This document shows positions 34,243 through 42,887 of a stretch of 64,000 nucleotides of DNA, piece by piece. Source of the stretch: Bacillota bacterium (GTDB taxonomy: Bacteria; Bacteroidota; Bacteroidia; Bacteroidales; Bacteroidaceae); contig JAMPFD010000008.1 in assembly GCA_023664625.1 (NCBI GenBank), positions 1 through 64,000 of the forward strand. The letters run 5' to 3'. A program made the position numbers and the translations under genes. The first letter of the stretch is position 1; the number at the start of each line of letters is the position of its first letter. Below the pieces are notes generated by a model. It was not told the origin of the DNA. It worked only from the letters and a program-made list of their open reading frames with translations, and searched no databases.

Positions 34243-34273
34243 CAAATTTAGCAATTTTCCGTGACGTGGCAAA
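34243..34273 (-). promoter_or_regulatory. promoter of the ileS operon
   Basis: On the minus strand TTTG (34273-34270) and TAAATTTG (34250-34243) are separated by 19 bases, a full Bacteroidetes -33/-7 pair, about 77 bases upstream of the ileS start. Confidence 0.75.
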
Positions 34274-34320
34274 ACGTTTATACCTTTTTTAATAACAAAG
34301 AAATTAAAATCATGCAAATA

Positions 34321-34352
34321 TTTGGTGACATCAGAAAAAAACATTACCTTTG
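34321..34352 (+). promoter_or_regulatory. promoter of the aminotransferase gene
   Basis: TTTG (34321-34324) and TACCTTTG (34345-34352) with a 20-base spacer. It overlaps the first codons of the long open frame, which is why the protein is started at 34416. It is divergent from the ileS promoter, about 50 bp away. Confidence 0.78.
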
Positions 34353-34415
34353 CCAATAATATACAGCCTTTCCAGCAGGGCTTCACATAATCATTCACAA
34401 TTCATAAATCCCAAT

Positions 34416-35621
34416 ATGCCAAAGATTTCAATCCGAGGCCATGAGATGCCGGAATCGCCAATCAGAAAGCTGGCACCTCTGGCAGCCGCAGCAAAGAACC
34501 GCGGCATTAAGGTCTACCACCTGAACATTGGACAGCCTGATCTACCGACTCCTCAGGAAGGTCTCAATGCCTTAAAAAACATAGAGCGTAAAATTCTCGA
34601 ATACTCACCGTCACAAGGCTATCTCTCTTATAGAGAGAAACTTGTAGGATATTATAAAAAGTTTAACATCAATGTCTCTGCTGATGACATTATAATCACA
34701 GCAGGAGGTTCCGAGGCCGTACTATTCTCTTTTCTGGCCTGCCTGAACCCCGGCGACGAGATTATCGTCCCGGAACCTGCGTATGCCAATTATATGGCAT
34801 TTGCCATTTCGGCAGGAGCAAAGATACGCACTATAGCAACAACAATCGAGGAGGGATTTTCACTACCCAAAGTGGAAAAGTTCGAGGAACTTATCAACGA
34901 GCGCACACGCGCCATCATGATTTGCAATCCGAACAATCCTACAGGCTATCTGTACACACGTCGAGAAATGAATCAGATCAGGGATCTTGTGAAGAAATAT
35001 GATCTGTACCTTTTCTCCGATGAAGTTTACCGTGAATACATATACACAGGTTCTCCATATATATCTGCCTGCCACCTGGAAGGTATAGAGGATAATGTCG
35101 TGCTTATCGACTCTGTGTCAAAACGTTATTCTGAATGTGGCATACGTATTGGTGCACTGATAACAAAAAATGCCGAGGTACGTGCCGCCGTGATGAAATT
35201 CTGCCAGGCCCGTCTCTCTCCGCCGCTAATAGGACAGATTGTTGCGGAAGCATCGCTCGATGCTCCTGAAGAATACCACAGAGATGTCTACGACGAATAT
35301 GTCGAAAGGCGCAAATGCCTTGTAGACGGACTCAACAGAATTCCCCGGGTCTACTCCCCTATTCCGATGGGTGCATTCTACACTGTGGCGAAACTCCCTG
35401 TTGACGATGCGGAAAAGTTCTGCCGCTGGTGCCTTGAATCCTTTGAGTATGAAGGCGCAACGGTCATGATGGCTCCGGCATCTGGTTTCTACACGACTCC
35501 CGGAGCAGGAACAAACCAGGTACGTATCGCGTACGTTTTGAAAAAAGACGATCTTGAGCATGCTCTTATTGTTTTAAGAAAGGCTCTTGAGGCATATCCG
35601 GGACATATCATGGAGGACTGA
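34416..35621 (+). CDS. class I/II aminotransferase (aspartate aminotransferase-like)
   Basis: A 401-aa PLP enzyme. The start at 34416 (MPKISIRGHEMPESPI) is downstream of the promoter; the frame is open from 34350. Landmarks: 'NIGQPDLPTP' (37-46), 'TAGGSEAV', 'NPNNPTG' (171-177), 'SDEVYREY' with the cofactor Asp202, and Lys236 in 'DSVSKRYSECGIRIG' forming the Schiff base. It belongs to fold type I; exact substrates (aspartate, aromatic or branched-chain amino acids) cannot be set by eye. The next gene starts on its last base (TGATG), implying coupling with the permease. Confidence 0.9.
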   Translation: MPKISIRGHEMPESPIRKLAPLAAAAKNRGIKVYHLNIGQPDLPTPQEGLNALKNIERKILEYSPSQGYLSYREKLVGYYKKFNINVSADDIIITAGGSEAVLFSFLACLNPGDEIIVPEPAYANYMAFAISAGAKIRTIATTIEEGFSLPKVEKFEELINERTRAIMICNPNNPTGYLYTRREMNQIRDLVKKYDLYLFSDEVYREYIYTGSPYISACHLEGIEDNVVLIDSVSKRYSECGIRIGALITKNAEVRAAVMKFCQARLSPPLIGQIVAEASLDAPEEYHRDVYDEYVERRKCLVDGLNRIPRVYSPIPMGAFYTVAKLPVDDAEKFCRWCLESFEYEGATVMMAPASGFYTTPGAGTNQVRIAYVLKKDDLEHALIVLRKALEAYPGHIMED

Positions 35622-36880
35622 TGCTCAGCAGATTCCTTGCAAAAAAGATTTACAACGACTCGGGCGACACTAAAAAAGTGTCGCTTCCTGCCGTTCGCAT
35701 CGCCACACTCGGTATGGCGACAGGCCTTGCCGTAATGCTTGTATCCATAGCTGTTGTCTTTGGCTTTAAGCATACCATAAGGGATAAAGTCATCGGATTC
35801 GGAAGCCATATAGTTGTACAGAACTTCTCAAACGTACAGAATGACAATATGGTTCAAATATGTATTTCCGATTCGATGCTTTCTGTTTTGAAGAATGCCC
35901 CAGGAGTCAGTCATACACAACGATATGCCATGAAGCAGGGACTGCTGAAAACCGACAACGACTTTCTCGGAGTAATATTGAAAGGTGTAGGTGAAGACTG
36001 GGATTCAGCATTCATAGCCGGCAGCATCGTGGATGGAGCTATTCCATATTCCATTTACCATAAAGACGGACAGCCGGCACAGTCGCAGATTCTTATCTCC
36101 CAAATCATGGCCGACAAGCTTGGAGTCAGGGCAAAGGACAAGTTGTTTGCTTATTTCCTCAGCAACGATGATATACGTATGCGAAGGTTTGTCATATCAG
36201 GCATTTACCAGACAAACCTTACTAAATATGACGAATCCATTGTGTTCTGCGACCTCAATACCGTCCAAAAATTAAATGGATGGGACAGTGATGAAGTCAG
36301 CGGAGTGGAAATGACTGTCAAGGATTTCAATAAAATAAACGAAACGGCAGAGTGGCTTATTCATAAAGTCAACCGCACGAAAGACAGTTACGGCAATACA
36401 TACACATCGTCAACGATACAGGAAATTAACCCTCAGATATTCTCGTGGCTGAATCTGCTTGACCTCAATGTATGGATAATCCTTGCTCTGATGGTCTGCG
36501 TAGCCTCAGTGACCATGATAAGCGGCCTGCTGATAATCATACTCGAACGCGTGCCGATGATTGGTATCCTGAAAGCTCTGGGAGCACGCAACAGCACCAT
36601 CCGCCACACTTTCCTGTGGTTCGGAATGTTTATCGTCGCCAAGGGATTGATTATCGGGAATATACTGGGTATAGGAATTTGCCTTCTGCAGCAATGGACC
36701 GGACTTGTAAAGCTCGATCCCGCCACATATTATGTATCAGAAGTGCCTGTTGAACTGAGTCTCCCTACAATACTATTCCTGAATCTCGGCACTTTCACAA
36801 TCTGTACTTTAGTGCTCACGCTGCCAAGTTTTCTCGTATCACATATCCAGCCTGCCAAAACCATAAAATTTGGAGAATAG
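35621..36880 (+). CDS. ABC transporter permease, LolC/LolE-like (FtsX family)
   Basis: A 419-aa inner-membrane protein with the MacB/LolCE layout: one N-terminal TM ('IATLGMATGLAVMLVSIAVVFG'), a periplasmic domain of about 230 residues, then three TMs ('VWIILALMVCVASVTMISGLLIII', 'FLWFGMFIVAKGLIIGNILGIGICLL', 'ILFLNLGTFTICTLVLTLPSFL') with the FtsX signature 'MIGILKALGARNSTIRHTFLW'. It probably extracts lipoproteins for transfer to the outer membrane, together with an ATPase (LolD-like) that is not in this window. It starts on the last base of the aminotransferase stop and is followed by a terminator. Confidence 0.85.
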   Translation: MLSRFLAKKIYNDSGDTKKVSLPAVRIATLGMATGLAVMLVSIAVVFGFKHTIRDKVIGFGSHIVVQNFSNVQNDNMVQICISDSMLSVLKNAPGVSHTQRYAMKQGLLKTDNDFLGVILKGVGEDWDSAFIAGSIVDGAIPYSIYHKDGQPAQSQILISQIMADKLGVRAKDKLFAYFLSNDDIRMRRFVISGIYQTNLTKYDESIVFCDLNTVQKLNGWDSDEVSGVEMTVKDFNKINETAEWLIHKVNRTKDSYGNTYTSSTIQEINPQIFSWLNLLDLNVWIILALMVCVASVTMISGLLIIILERVPMIGILKALGARNSTIRHTFLWFGMFIVAKGLIIGNILGIGICLLQQWTGLVKLDPATYYVSEVPVELSLPTILFLNLGTFTICTLVLTLPSFLVSHIQPAKTIKFGE

Positions 36881-36981
36881 TGGCTGACGGCCATTTTCAC
36901 ACCAGTTATTACCCTATGCAATTCACTAACTTTCCATGATATAATTCCAATATATCTTCAGAAAGGCAAAGACTACTCAAT

Positions 36982-37020
36982 AAAAAATGCTGTCCGCTAA
37001 TACTCGGACAGCATTTTTTT
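36982..37020. terminator. bidirectional terminator
   Basis: ATGCTGTCCG (36987-36996) pairs perfectly with CGGACAGCAT (37005-37014), flanked by A-run (36982-36987) and T-run (37014-37020). It serves both the rightward permease gene and the leftward helicase gene. Confidence 0.88.
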
Positions 37021-37054
37021 ATACATCCATAACACTTGTGCACGTCCTGCAATT

Positions 37055-38941
37055 CTATTTTTTCTTTTTCCGTACAGCCGCATCCTCTATTGATGATTTA
37101 GCCTTGCTCTCCACATAACTCCGTACACCAAAACCATGCATAAAGGTTTTTTCGAGAGTTCCTGCCTTAATGTTATATGACAGGCGCAGAGCATCGAGTG
37201 CATTGCCATACTGTTTCTTTACCGCCTTGTTATTTATGGTTATGTCAGATGCGTCAATGACGGGAGATATTATTTCACGGACCTTATTTAGAAAATACTC
37301 CGAAGCAGAATGTATGCGGCGGCATAACTGCTCGTCCGTCGCATAATCGGCACCGGCACAAGAAAGCAAGGTGTCATACTGTATCTTAAACTTATCGGCC
37401 ACAGCGACTAATTCCTGGAGGATACGTGAGTGAGCCTCACGCACAACATCCACGAAAAGCGGATGTGAATTGTGAAGGTTGTTGCATACAACACGCATAA
37501 GATATTCAAAATCATATGCAAGCTTGCCGAATGAGAACTGTTCCTGTAGCAACTGATAATAATACTCATACCGCAGGTGCGGCAGACGTTCTATACTGTC
37601 TGCCGATGATGACAGAGAATCCGAGACATAGTCATTGACCTTTTGATCCGTTATGACACTTGCGGCATCAAGCGGAGCAGATAGAACCAGGCCTTCAAGA
37701 GTACGGCAACGGGAAAGAGCCACATAGACCTGCCCGTGAGTGAAAGCGCTGTTCGCATCAATGACGGCATTGTCAAAAGTCAGTCCCTGTGACTTATGCA
37801 CAGTGATCGCCCATGCCAACCGCAACGGATACTGACGGAATGTGCCGTCAACCTCTTCACGAATCTCCTTTGTTTCCTCATCTATGGTATATTTTTTGTT
37901 TTCCCATTCCTCCTGCTGTACTTCAATCCGGTACCGTCCGCCACCATCACCGGCACAGGAGACAACAAGTCCTCTTGGAGAAATCTCTTCCACACGCCCT
38001 ATCTTACCATTATAGTAACGTTTCTCTTGCGAATTGTCATTTTTAAGAAACATCACCTGCGCACCGGCTTTCAGCACCAGACGCTCGTCAGTCGGGAAAG
38101 ACAACTCCGGAAAATTCCCTGTTATTTTTGCCCTGAACGTCACTGCCGGTGAATGCAGTTCGCCAAGACGTCCGTCATTGTACCGCTGGGCAATGGCATT
38201 ATGTGTCGTAAGCCGTATCCAATTCTCACGTTCCCTAAATCCGGGAACATAACGTGAGTTCAACGCCGTCAAAATGTCTGCCGTCACCCTGTTCTCACGA
38301 ATCGCGGAAAGAATGGAGATAAACTCTTCATTCTGCTGACGGTAAATGCGCCGCAACTCTATTGTAACATAAGGAAGAGCATGCAGAGAACGTGCACTAA
38401 AGAAGTATGGTGTCTCATAATATTGAGAAAGGAGATTCCATTCTTCATCCTTTACAACAGGAGGCAACTGTTGCAAATCACCGATAAGCAACAGCTGAAC
38501 ACCACCAAAAGGCAACAGAGGATTTCGATATCTGCGCAGCACATCATCGACGGCATCAAGAAGGTCACATCGAACCATTGACACTTCGTCTATCACAAGA
38601 AGATCCATCGTACGGATGAGGTTCTTCTTCTGCTTGGACATGCTGAAATACCGTTTCTCTTTTGGCGGGCGGCCGCGTCTCTTCGCATCAGGATTATTTG
38701 TAACACCAGGTATGAAAGGTTTGAAATCAAGCTGAAAGAACGAGTGCACGGTCTGTCCGTCGGCATTCAGTGCGGCAACACCTGTAGGCGCAAGCACAAC
38801 CATACGTTTCGGTGACAACTCACGCAACCGCCTGAGAAATGTCGTCTTACCTGTACCAGCCTTACCTGTCAGGAACACACTCATCTGGGTTCCTGAAATA
38901 TACTGCCATGCAAGGTTCATCTCGTCATTGTGCTGTGCCAT
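37055..38941 (-). CDS. PIF1/RecD-like superfamily 1 helicase with an AT-hook-like insertion
   Basis: A 628-aa ATP-dependent DNA helicase. Walker A 'GKAGTGKTT' (26-34), motif Ia 'LAPTGVAALNADGQTVHSFF', Walker B 'VIDEVS' (117-122), 'LIGDLQQLPPV', and the C-terminal motifs 'AWAITVHKSQGLTFD' and 'VYVALSRCRTLEGL' place it in the PIF1/RecD/Dda group. Between motifs Ia and II is a basic stretch KRRGRPPKEK (87-96), an AT-hook-like DNA-binding element. The last 170 residues are a separate helical domain. Its probable role is DNA repair or replication-fork rescue. It ends near the shared terminator; the upstream stretch 38942-39190 holds no gene that I can support. Confidence 0.85.
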   Translation of the reverse strand: MAQHNDEMNLAWQYISGTQMSVFLTGKAGTGKTTFLRRLRELSPKRMVVLAPTGVAALNADGQTVHSFFQLDFKPFIPGVTNNPDAKRRGRPPKEKRYFSMSKQKKNLIRTMDLLVIDEVSMVRCDLLDAVDDVLRRYRNPLLPFGGVQLLLIGDLQQLPPVVKDEEWNLLSQYYETPYFFSARSLHALPYVTIELRRIYRQQNEEFISILSAIRENRVTADILTALNSRYVPGFRERENWIRLTTHNAIAQRYNDGRLGELHSPAVTFRAKITGNFPELSFPTDERLVLKAGAQVMFLKNDNSQEKRYYNGKIGRVEEISPRGLVVSCAGDGGGRYRIEVQQEEWENKKYTIDEETKEIREEVDGTFRQYPLRLAWAITVHKSQGLTFDNAVIDANSAFTHGQVYVALSRCRTLEGLVLSAPLDAASVITDQKVNDYVSDSLSSSADSIERLPHLRYEYYYQLLQEQFSFGKLAYDFEYLMRVVCNNLHNSHPLFVDVVREAHSRILQELVAVADKFKIQYDTLLSCAGADYATDEQLCRRIHSASEYFLNKVREIISPVIDASDITINNKAVKKQYGNALDALRLSYNIKAGTLEKTFMHGFGVRSYVESKAKSSIEDAAVRKKKK

Positions 38942-39191
38942 AAAAAATTATCTGTAAGATGAAAAATTCAACATCCTTGATTTACGGTAAAAATCTTCTT
39001 TAGAATCTTAAAACCTTCATTATAAGTAACTATTGAAAATTCTTTTATAATATAATATTTTCTCACTAAAGCTTGTTCCTTTTTGTCGCTTAGGCACTAA
39101 AATTGCCGGCAGACTATAATCTGCTGACTGTCTGTCCCCATAGCCTCATAATCACTATATTCAAGCCAAGACTGACAAAAGCCAAGAGAAT

Positions 39192-39221
39192 AAAAAAGAC
39201 TCCCTCTTGACGAGAGAGTCC
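39192..39221 (-). terminator. terminator of uxaC
   Basis: On the minus strand GACTCTCTC (39220-39212) pairs with GAGGGAGTC (39207-39199, one T-G pair) followed by a U-run. It lies 22 bases beyond the uxaC stop. Confidence 0.8.
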
Positions 39222-39242
39222 TTATTGCTTATATACATATAG

Positions 39243-40658
39243 TTAGAACCGGAAATAGTTCTTTGCATTGTTGTAGCAGATGTCCTCAACCATCTGACGC
39301 ACACGCTTTTCCTCGTATCCTGTGAAAGGTATGATTCCAGCCTCGATGTCATTGCCGAGAAGATTACAAAGAGTACGGCGGAAATACTCGTGACGTGGAT
39401 AAGAGAGGAACGAACGTGAGTCTGTCAACATTCCTACAAAACGTGAGAGCAGACCAAGCACAGAGAGAGCATTCATCTGCTTTTCCATACCGTCTTTCTG
39501 GTCAAGGAACCACCAACCTGAGCCGAACTGTATCTTGCCGGCTACGGAACCATCCTGGAAGTTGCCAAGCATTGTAGCGATCACCTCGTTGGCACATGGG
39601 TTGAGGTTGTATAGAATAGTCTTTGCAAGCTTACCCTCTGAGTTAAGTTCGTCAAGGAAATGTGACATAGCCTTTGCAGTAGTGAACTCACCGATTGAGT
39701 CAAAACCGGTATCTGCGCCCAACTGTGCAAACATCTTGGAGTTGTTGTTGCGGATGGCACCGTAGTGATACTGCTGTGTCCAGCCAGAAGCATAGTCCAT
39801 CTCGCCCTGAGCCTTCATATAAGCATGCTTGTACTTACGCTGCTCCTCAACTGTAGGTGTTGCTCCCGAAAGTGCTTTCTTCATGATTGCATCAATCTCC
39901 GCATCTGTATATGGCTCATCGTAGAACTCTTCAATACCATGGTCAGAGAGTTTACATCCCATAGAGTCAAAGAAGTCATGACGCTTCTGAAGTGCTTCGT
40001 TAAGGGAGGCGAAGTCCTTAATCTCAACCTCTGCAACTTCTGCAAGTTTTTCAATATAAGCCTTCCATGTCGCAGCCTCAATGTTCATTCCTGCATCAGG
40101 ACGCCATGTAGGAAGCATACGGGTCTTTGCCGTAGGATCTTCCTTGACAACCTTGTGCCACTCGAGAGAGTCTGCCGGGTCGTCTGTGGTGCAGACAATC
40201 TCAACATTATAATGCTCCATCATTCCGCGCGGACAGAATTTTGGATCGTTCTTTATCATGTCGTTGCACTTGTCATAGATTTCCTTTGCATTCTCAGGAT
40301 TCAGGGTTTCCTCTATGCCAAAGGCTGTTTTCAGCTCAAGATGTGTCCAATGGTAGAGAGGGTTACGGAATGTATAAGGTACAGTATCCGCCCATTTCTC
40401 AAACTTTTCCCAGTCAGTAGTATCCTTCCCTGTACAGAAACGCTCGTCAATGCCGTTGGAACGCATTGCACGCCACTTGTAGTGGTCTCCCATAAGCCAA
40501 ATCTGAGCTATAGAGTCAAACTTCTTGTTCTCGGCAACCATCTGCGGAATCAAGTGGCAATGGTAGTCGATGATAGGCATCTTCGCCGCATGGTTGTGAT
40601 AAAGGTCTTTCGCTGTCTCGGTTTCGAGAAGGAAATCCGGATCATTGAACTTTTTCAT
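39243..40658 (-). CDS. uxaC: uronate isomerase
   Basis: A 471-aa amidohydrolase-fold enzyme that interconverts D-glucuronate/D-fructuronate and D-galacturonate/D-tagaturonate, the first step in uronate use from pectin or glycosaminoglycans. The metal motif D-x-H-x-H is at 'IIDYHCHL' (His33, His35). Family blocks 'RAMRSNGIDERFCTG', 'EIVCTTDDPADSLEWH', 'LPTWRPDAGMNIE', 'QFGSGWWFLDQKDGMEKQM' and 'LTDSRSFLSYPRHEYFRR' are all present. It is alone: no uxuA/uxaB or transporter is adjacent in the window. A -7 box lies at 40714-40721. Confidence 0.96.
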   Translation of the reverse strand: MKKFNDPDFLLETETAKDLYHNHAAKMPIIDYHCHLIPQMVAENKKFDSIAQIWLMGDHYKWRAMRSNGIDERFCTGKDTTDWEKFEKWADTVPYTFRNPLYHWTHLELKTAFGIEETLNPENAKEIYDKCNDMIKNDPKFCPRGMMEHYNVEIVCTTDDPADSLEWHKVVKEDPTAKTRMLPTWRPDAGMNIEAATWKAYIEKLAEVAEVEIKDFASLNEALQKRHDFFDSMGCKLSDHGIEEFYDEPYTDAEIDAIMKKALSGATPTVEEQRKYKHAYMKAQGEMDYASGWTQQYHYGAIRNNNSKMFAQLGADTGFDSIGEFTTAKAMSHFLDELNSEGKLAKTILYNLNPCANEVIATMLGNFQDGSVAGKIQFGSGWWFLDQKDGMEKQMNALSVLGLLSRFVGMLTDSRSFLSYPRHEYFRRTLCNLLGNDIEAGIIPFTGYEEKRVRQMVEDICYNNAKNYFRF

Positions 40659-40713
40659 AATTCCTTAAGGTTTTTATTTATTGTTTTTAATTCTGTTCTA
40701 TAATTAATGTTTG

Positions 40714-40721
40714 CAAATATA
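40714..40721 (-). promoter_or_regulatory. -7 box of uxaC
   Basis: The minus strand reads TATATTTG (TAnnTTTG), 56 bases upstream of the uxaC start. No well-placed -33 box was found. Confidence 0.45.
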
Positions 40722-41002
40722 CTCAAATTATTCTTGATAAATATCATTTTCGCAAAAGAATTAACAAGAATTAATGTGAGTCAAGTATCCGATGTCTCAT
40801 TTATGGGACATCGCGCATTATCGCACAACAGATATTATACAGTTAACAGGAGCGGCCAAAATATAGTAATATATTCTTTTCTCCAATAAAACGACATGGC
40901 AAGTGCCCTGTAAAAGGAGGAGCAACAAGAAGCAGGCAACACCACACGCAAAATACTGATTACCATCAAAATACGCAACAAGGAACAAATCTGTAACAAA
41001 AT

Positions 41003-41083
41003 GGTTACGAAAGGTTACTTTTTGTTGTATAAAAGGTAACCTTTGACATTGCAATCCGTAACCTTTTGTCACACGAAAGGTTA
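41003..41083. repeat. cluster of GGTTAC/GTAACC elements upstream of trpB2
   Basis: Five elements occur within about 80 bp: GGTTAC at 41003 and 41012, GTAACC at 41036 and 41058, and GGTTA at 41079. AAAGGTTAC (41010-41018) and GTAACCTTT (41036-41044) form a 9-bp inverted repeat. It lies in a 720-base gene-free region (40659-41378) that otherwise holds the uxaC and trpB2 promoters and no supported gene. It could be a regulator-binding array or a structured RNA. Confidence 0.55.
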
Positions 41084-41218
41084 GCTTTCATTTATTCTGA
41101 CATAAGAAATGATGATCATTGCGAAATAGATTGGATAAACGGGTGATGCGGAAACGGACAGAGATACATCACTGTCCGGCTTCTCTTATACAGAATTGTA
41201 AGAAAATACGCAAAAACA

Positions 41219-41249
41219 TTGGCAGTCTGAAAGAAATTATATAATTTTG
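41219..41249 (+). promoter_or_regulatory. promoter of trpB2
   Basis: TTG (41219-41221) and TAATTTTG (41242-41249) with a 20-base spacer. This gives a leader of about 120 bases before the ATG at 41379, containing a palindromic TGATAA...TTATCA stem near 41279-41305. Confidence 0.6.
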
Positions 41250-41378
41250 CAGTCAAAGCGAAAACGCACAGGCTATAGTGATAATACATATATGTATATT
41301 TATCATAGTGAAAACATACAAAGCGGACAGAATACAGTTAACGTAAACAGATAAAAACAAAACATACATACAGAAATC

Positions 41379-42743
41379 ATGAAAAAACAGAAACGCTATT
41401 TCCTCACCGAGGAGCAAATTCCTACCCAATGGTACAATATTCAGGCTGATATGGTCAACAAACCGTTGCCACCACTTAATCCAGCAACGAAAGAACCGCT
41501 GAAACCTGAGGATCTCTACCCTATCTTCTGCGAGGAATGTAGCCGGCAGGAACTTGATCAGGAGCATGCCTGGATAGACATCCCCGAGGAGGTGCGCGAC
41601 CTTTATGCCTACTACCGCTCCACGCCGCTCGTGCGCGCCTACGGCCTGGAGAAAGCACTCGGCACTCCGGCACACATTTATTTCAAGAACGAGTCTGTAA
41701 GCCCCGTGGGCAGCCACAAGCTCAACTCTGCCATAGCGCAGGCGTACTACTGCAAGCAGGAAGGCGTGACGAACGTCACCACGGAAACGGGTGCCGGACA
41801 GTGGGGCGCGGCGCTGTCATACGCCGCTAAGGTCTTCGGACTGGAAGCTGCGGTCTATCAGGTGAAGATATCATACGAGCAGAAGCCCTACCGCCGCTCC
41901 ATCATGCAGACCTACGGTGCGCAGGTGACACCGTCGCCGTCAATGTCGACGCGTGCCGGCAAGGATATTCTCACGCGCGAGCCTAACAACCAGGGCTCCC
42001 TGGGCACTGCCATTTCCGAAGCTGTGGAACTGGCAAGGACCACCCCTAACTGCAAATACACTCTCGGCTCCGTGCTCAGCCACGTAACGCTCCATCAGAC
42101 CATCATCGGCCTGGAGGCAGAGAAGCAGATGGAGATGGCCGGCGAGTATCCTGACATCGTCATAGGATGCTTCGGCGGCGGCTCAAACTTCGGCGGCATT
42201 GCTTTTCCTTTCATGCGCCATAACATAAAGGACGGCAAGACGACACGCTTCATTGCCGCCGAGCCGGCATCCTGCCCGAAACTGACACGCGGAAAGTTCC
42301 ACTATGACTTCGGCGACGTCGCAGGCTACACGCCTCTGCTGCCGATGTACACGCTCGGCCATGACTTCATGCCGGCAAACATCCACGCCGGCGGCCTGCG
42401 CTACCATGGCGCCGGAGTGATAGTCTCACAGTTGCTCAAAGACAAACTGATGGAAGCCGTGGACATCAACCAGCTTGAATCTTTCGAAGCCGGCGTGCTC
42501 TTTGCCAAGGCTGAAGGAATCATCCCTGCTCCGGAATCGTGCCACGCCATTGCCGCGGCAGTCAGAGAGGCGAAGCAGTGCATCGGCACGGGGGAAGAGA
42601 AAGTCATTCTGTTCAACCTCTCCGGACACGGTCTCATAGACATGGCGGCGTACGACAACTATCTCGCCGGAAACCTTCAGAACTATGAGGTTCCTGACGA
42701 GCTGATAGAGAAGAACATTGCAAAGGTTGAGGGACTGGTATAG
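41379..42743 (+). CDS. trpB: tryptophan synthase beta chain-like protein, TrpB2 type
   Basis: A 454-aa PLP enzyme joining indole and serine to make tryptophan. It is of the longer TrpB2 class: an N-terminal extension 'EEQIPTQWYNIQADM', then the PLP Lys114 in 'PVGSHKLNSA', 'ETGAGQWG', 'PSMSTRAGKDIL' and 'GCFGGGSNFGG'. TrpB2 proteins usually work without a TrpA partner or as an indole-salvage enzyme, and no trpA is here. The gene is strikingly richer in G/C at third positions than its neighbours, from about 41520 on. A 720-base regulatory region precedes it and a long inverted repeat follows. Confidence 0.92.
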   Translation: MKKQKRYFLTEEQIPTQWYNIQADMVNKPLPPLNPATKEPLKPEDLYPIFCEECSRQELDQEHAWIDIPEEVRDLYAYYRSTPLVRAYGLEKALGTPAHIYFKNESVSPVGSHKLNSAIAQAYYCKQEGVTNVTTETGAGQWGAALSYAAKVFGLEAAVYQVKISYEQKPYRRSIMQTYGAQVTPSPSMSTRAGKDILTREPNNQGSLGTAISEAVELARTTPNCKYTLGSVLSHVTLHQTIIGLEAEKQMEMAGEYPDIVIGCFGGGSNFGGIAFPFMRHNIKDGKTTRFIAAEPASCPKLTRGKFHYDFGDVAGYTPLLPMYTLGHDFMPANIHAGGLRYHGAGVIVSQLLKDKLMEAVDINQLESFEAGVLFAKAEGIIPAPESCHAIAAAVREAKQCIGTGEEKVILFNLSGHGLIDMAAYDNYLAGNLQNYEVPDELIEKNIAKVEGLV

Positions 42744-42775
42744 GAACGGCATCTCTCTCTGCTGCGCAAGAGCAA

Positions 42776-42843
42776 AAATGCACAAGGAAACAAATGCCAC
42801 ACAATAGGCTTTCATGCGTGGATGTCTGTTTCCTTGTGCATTT
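42776..42843. terminator. 17-bp perfect inverted repeat, probable bidirectional terminator
   Basis: AAATGCACAAGGAAACA (42776-42792) is exactly complementary to 42827-42843, with a 34-base loop. It lies between the convergent trpB2 and res genes. A-rich and T-rich flanks are compatible with termination in both directions, but the long loop is unusual and it could be a small mobile-element remnant. Confidence 0.6.
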
Positions 42844-42887
42844 ACAATTCCATACATCTCCGAATATAAACGGACAATACTGTGACT

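Noticed and set aside
39765..40703. 312-codon plus-strand open frame opposite uxaC
   Set aside because: Antisense shadow of uxaC, Cys/Leu/His-rich, no recognisable motif.
40707..41072. Small frames on both strands between uxaC and trpB2
   Set aside because: Short, hydrophobic or low-complexity, no start signals; the region looks regulatory.
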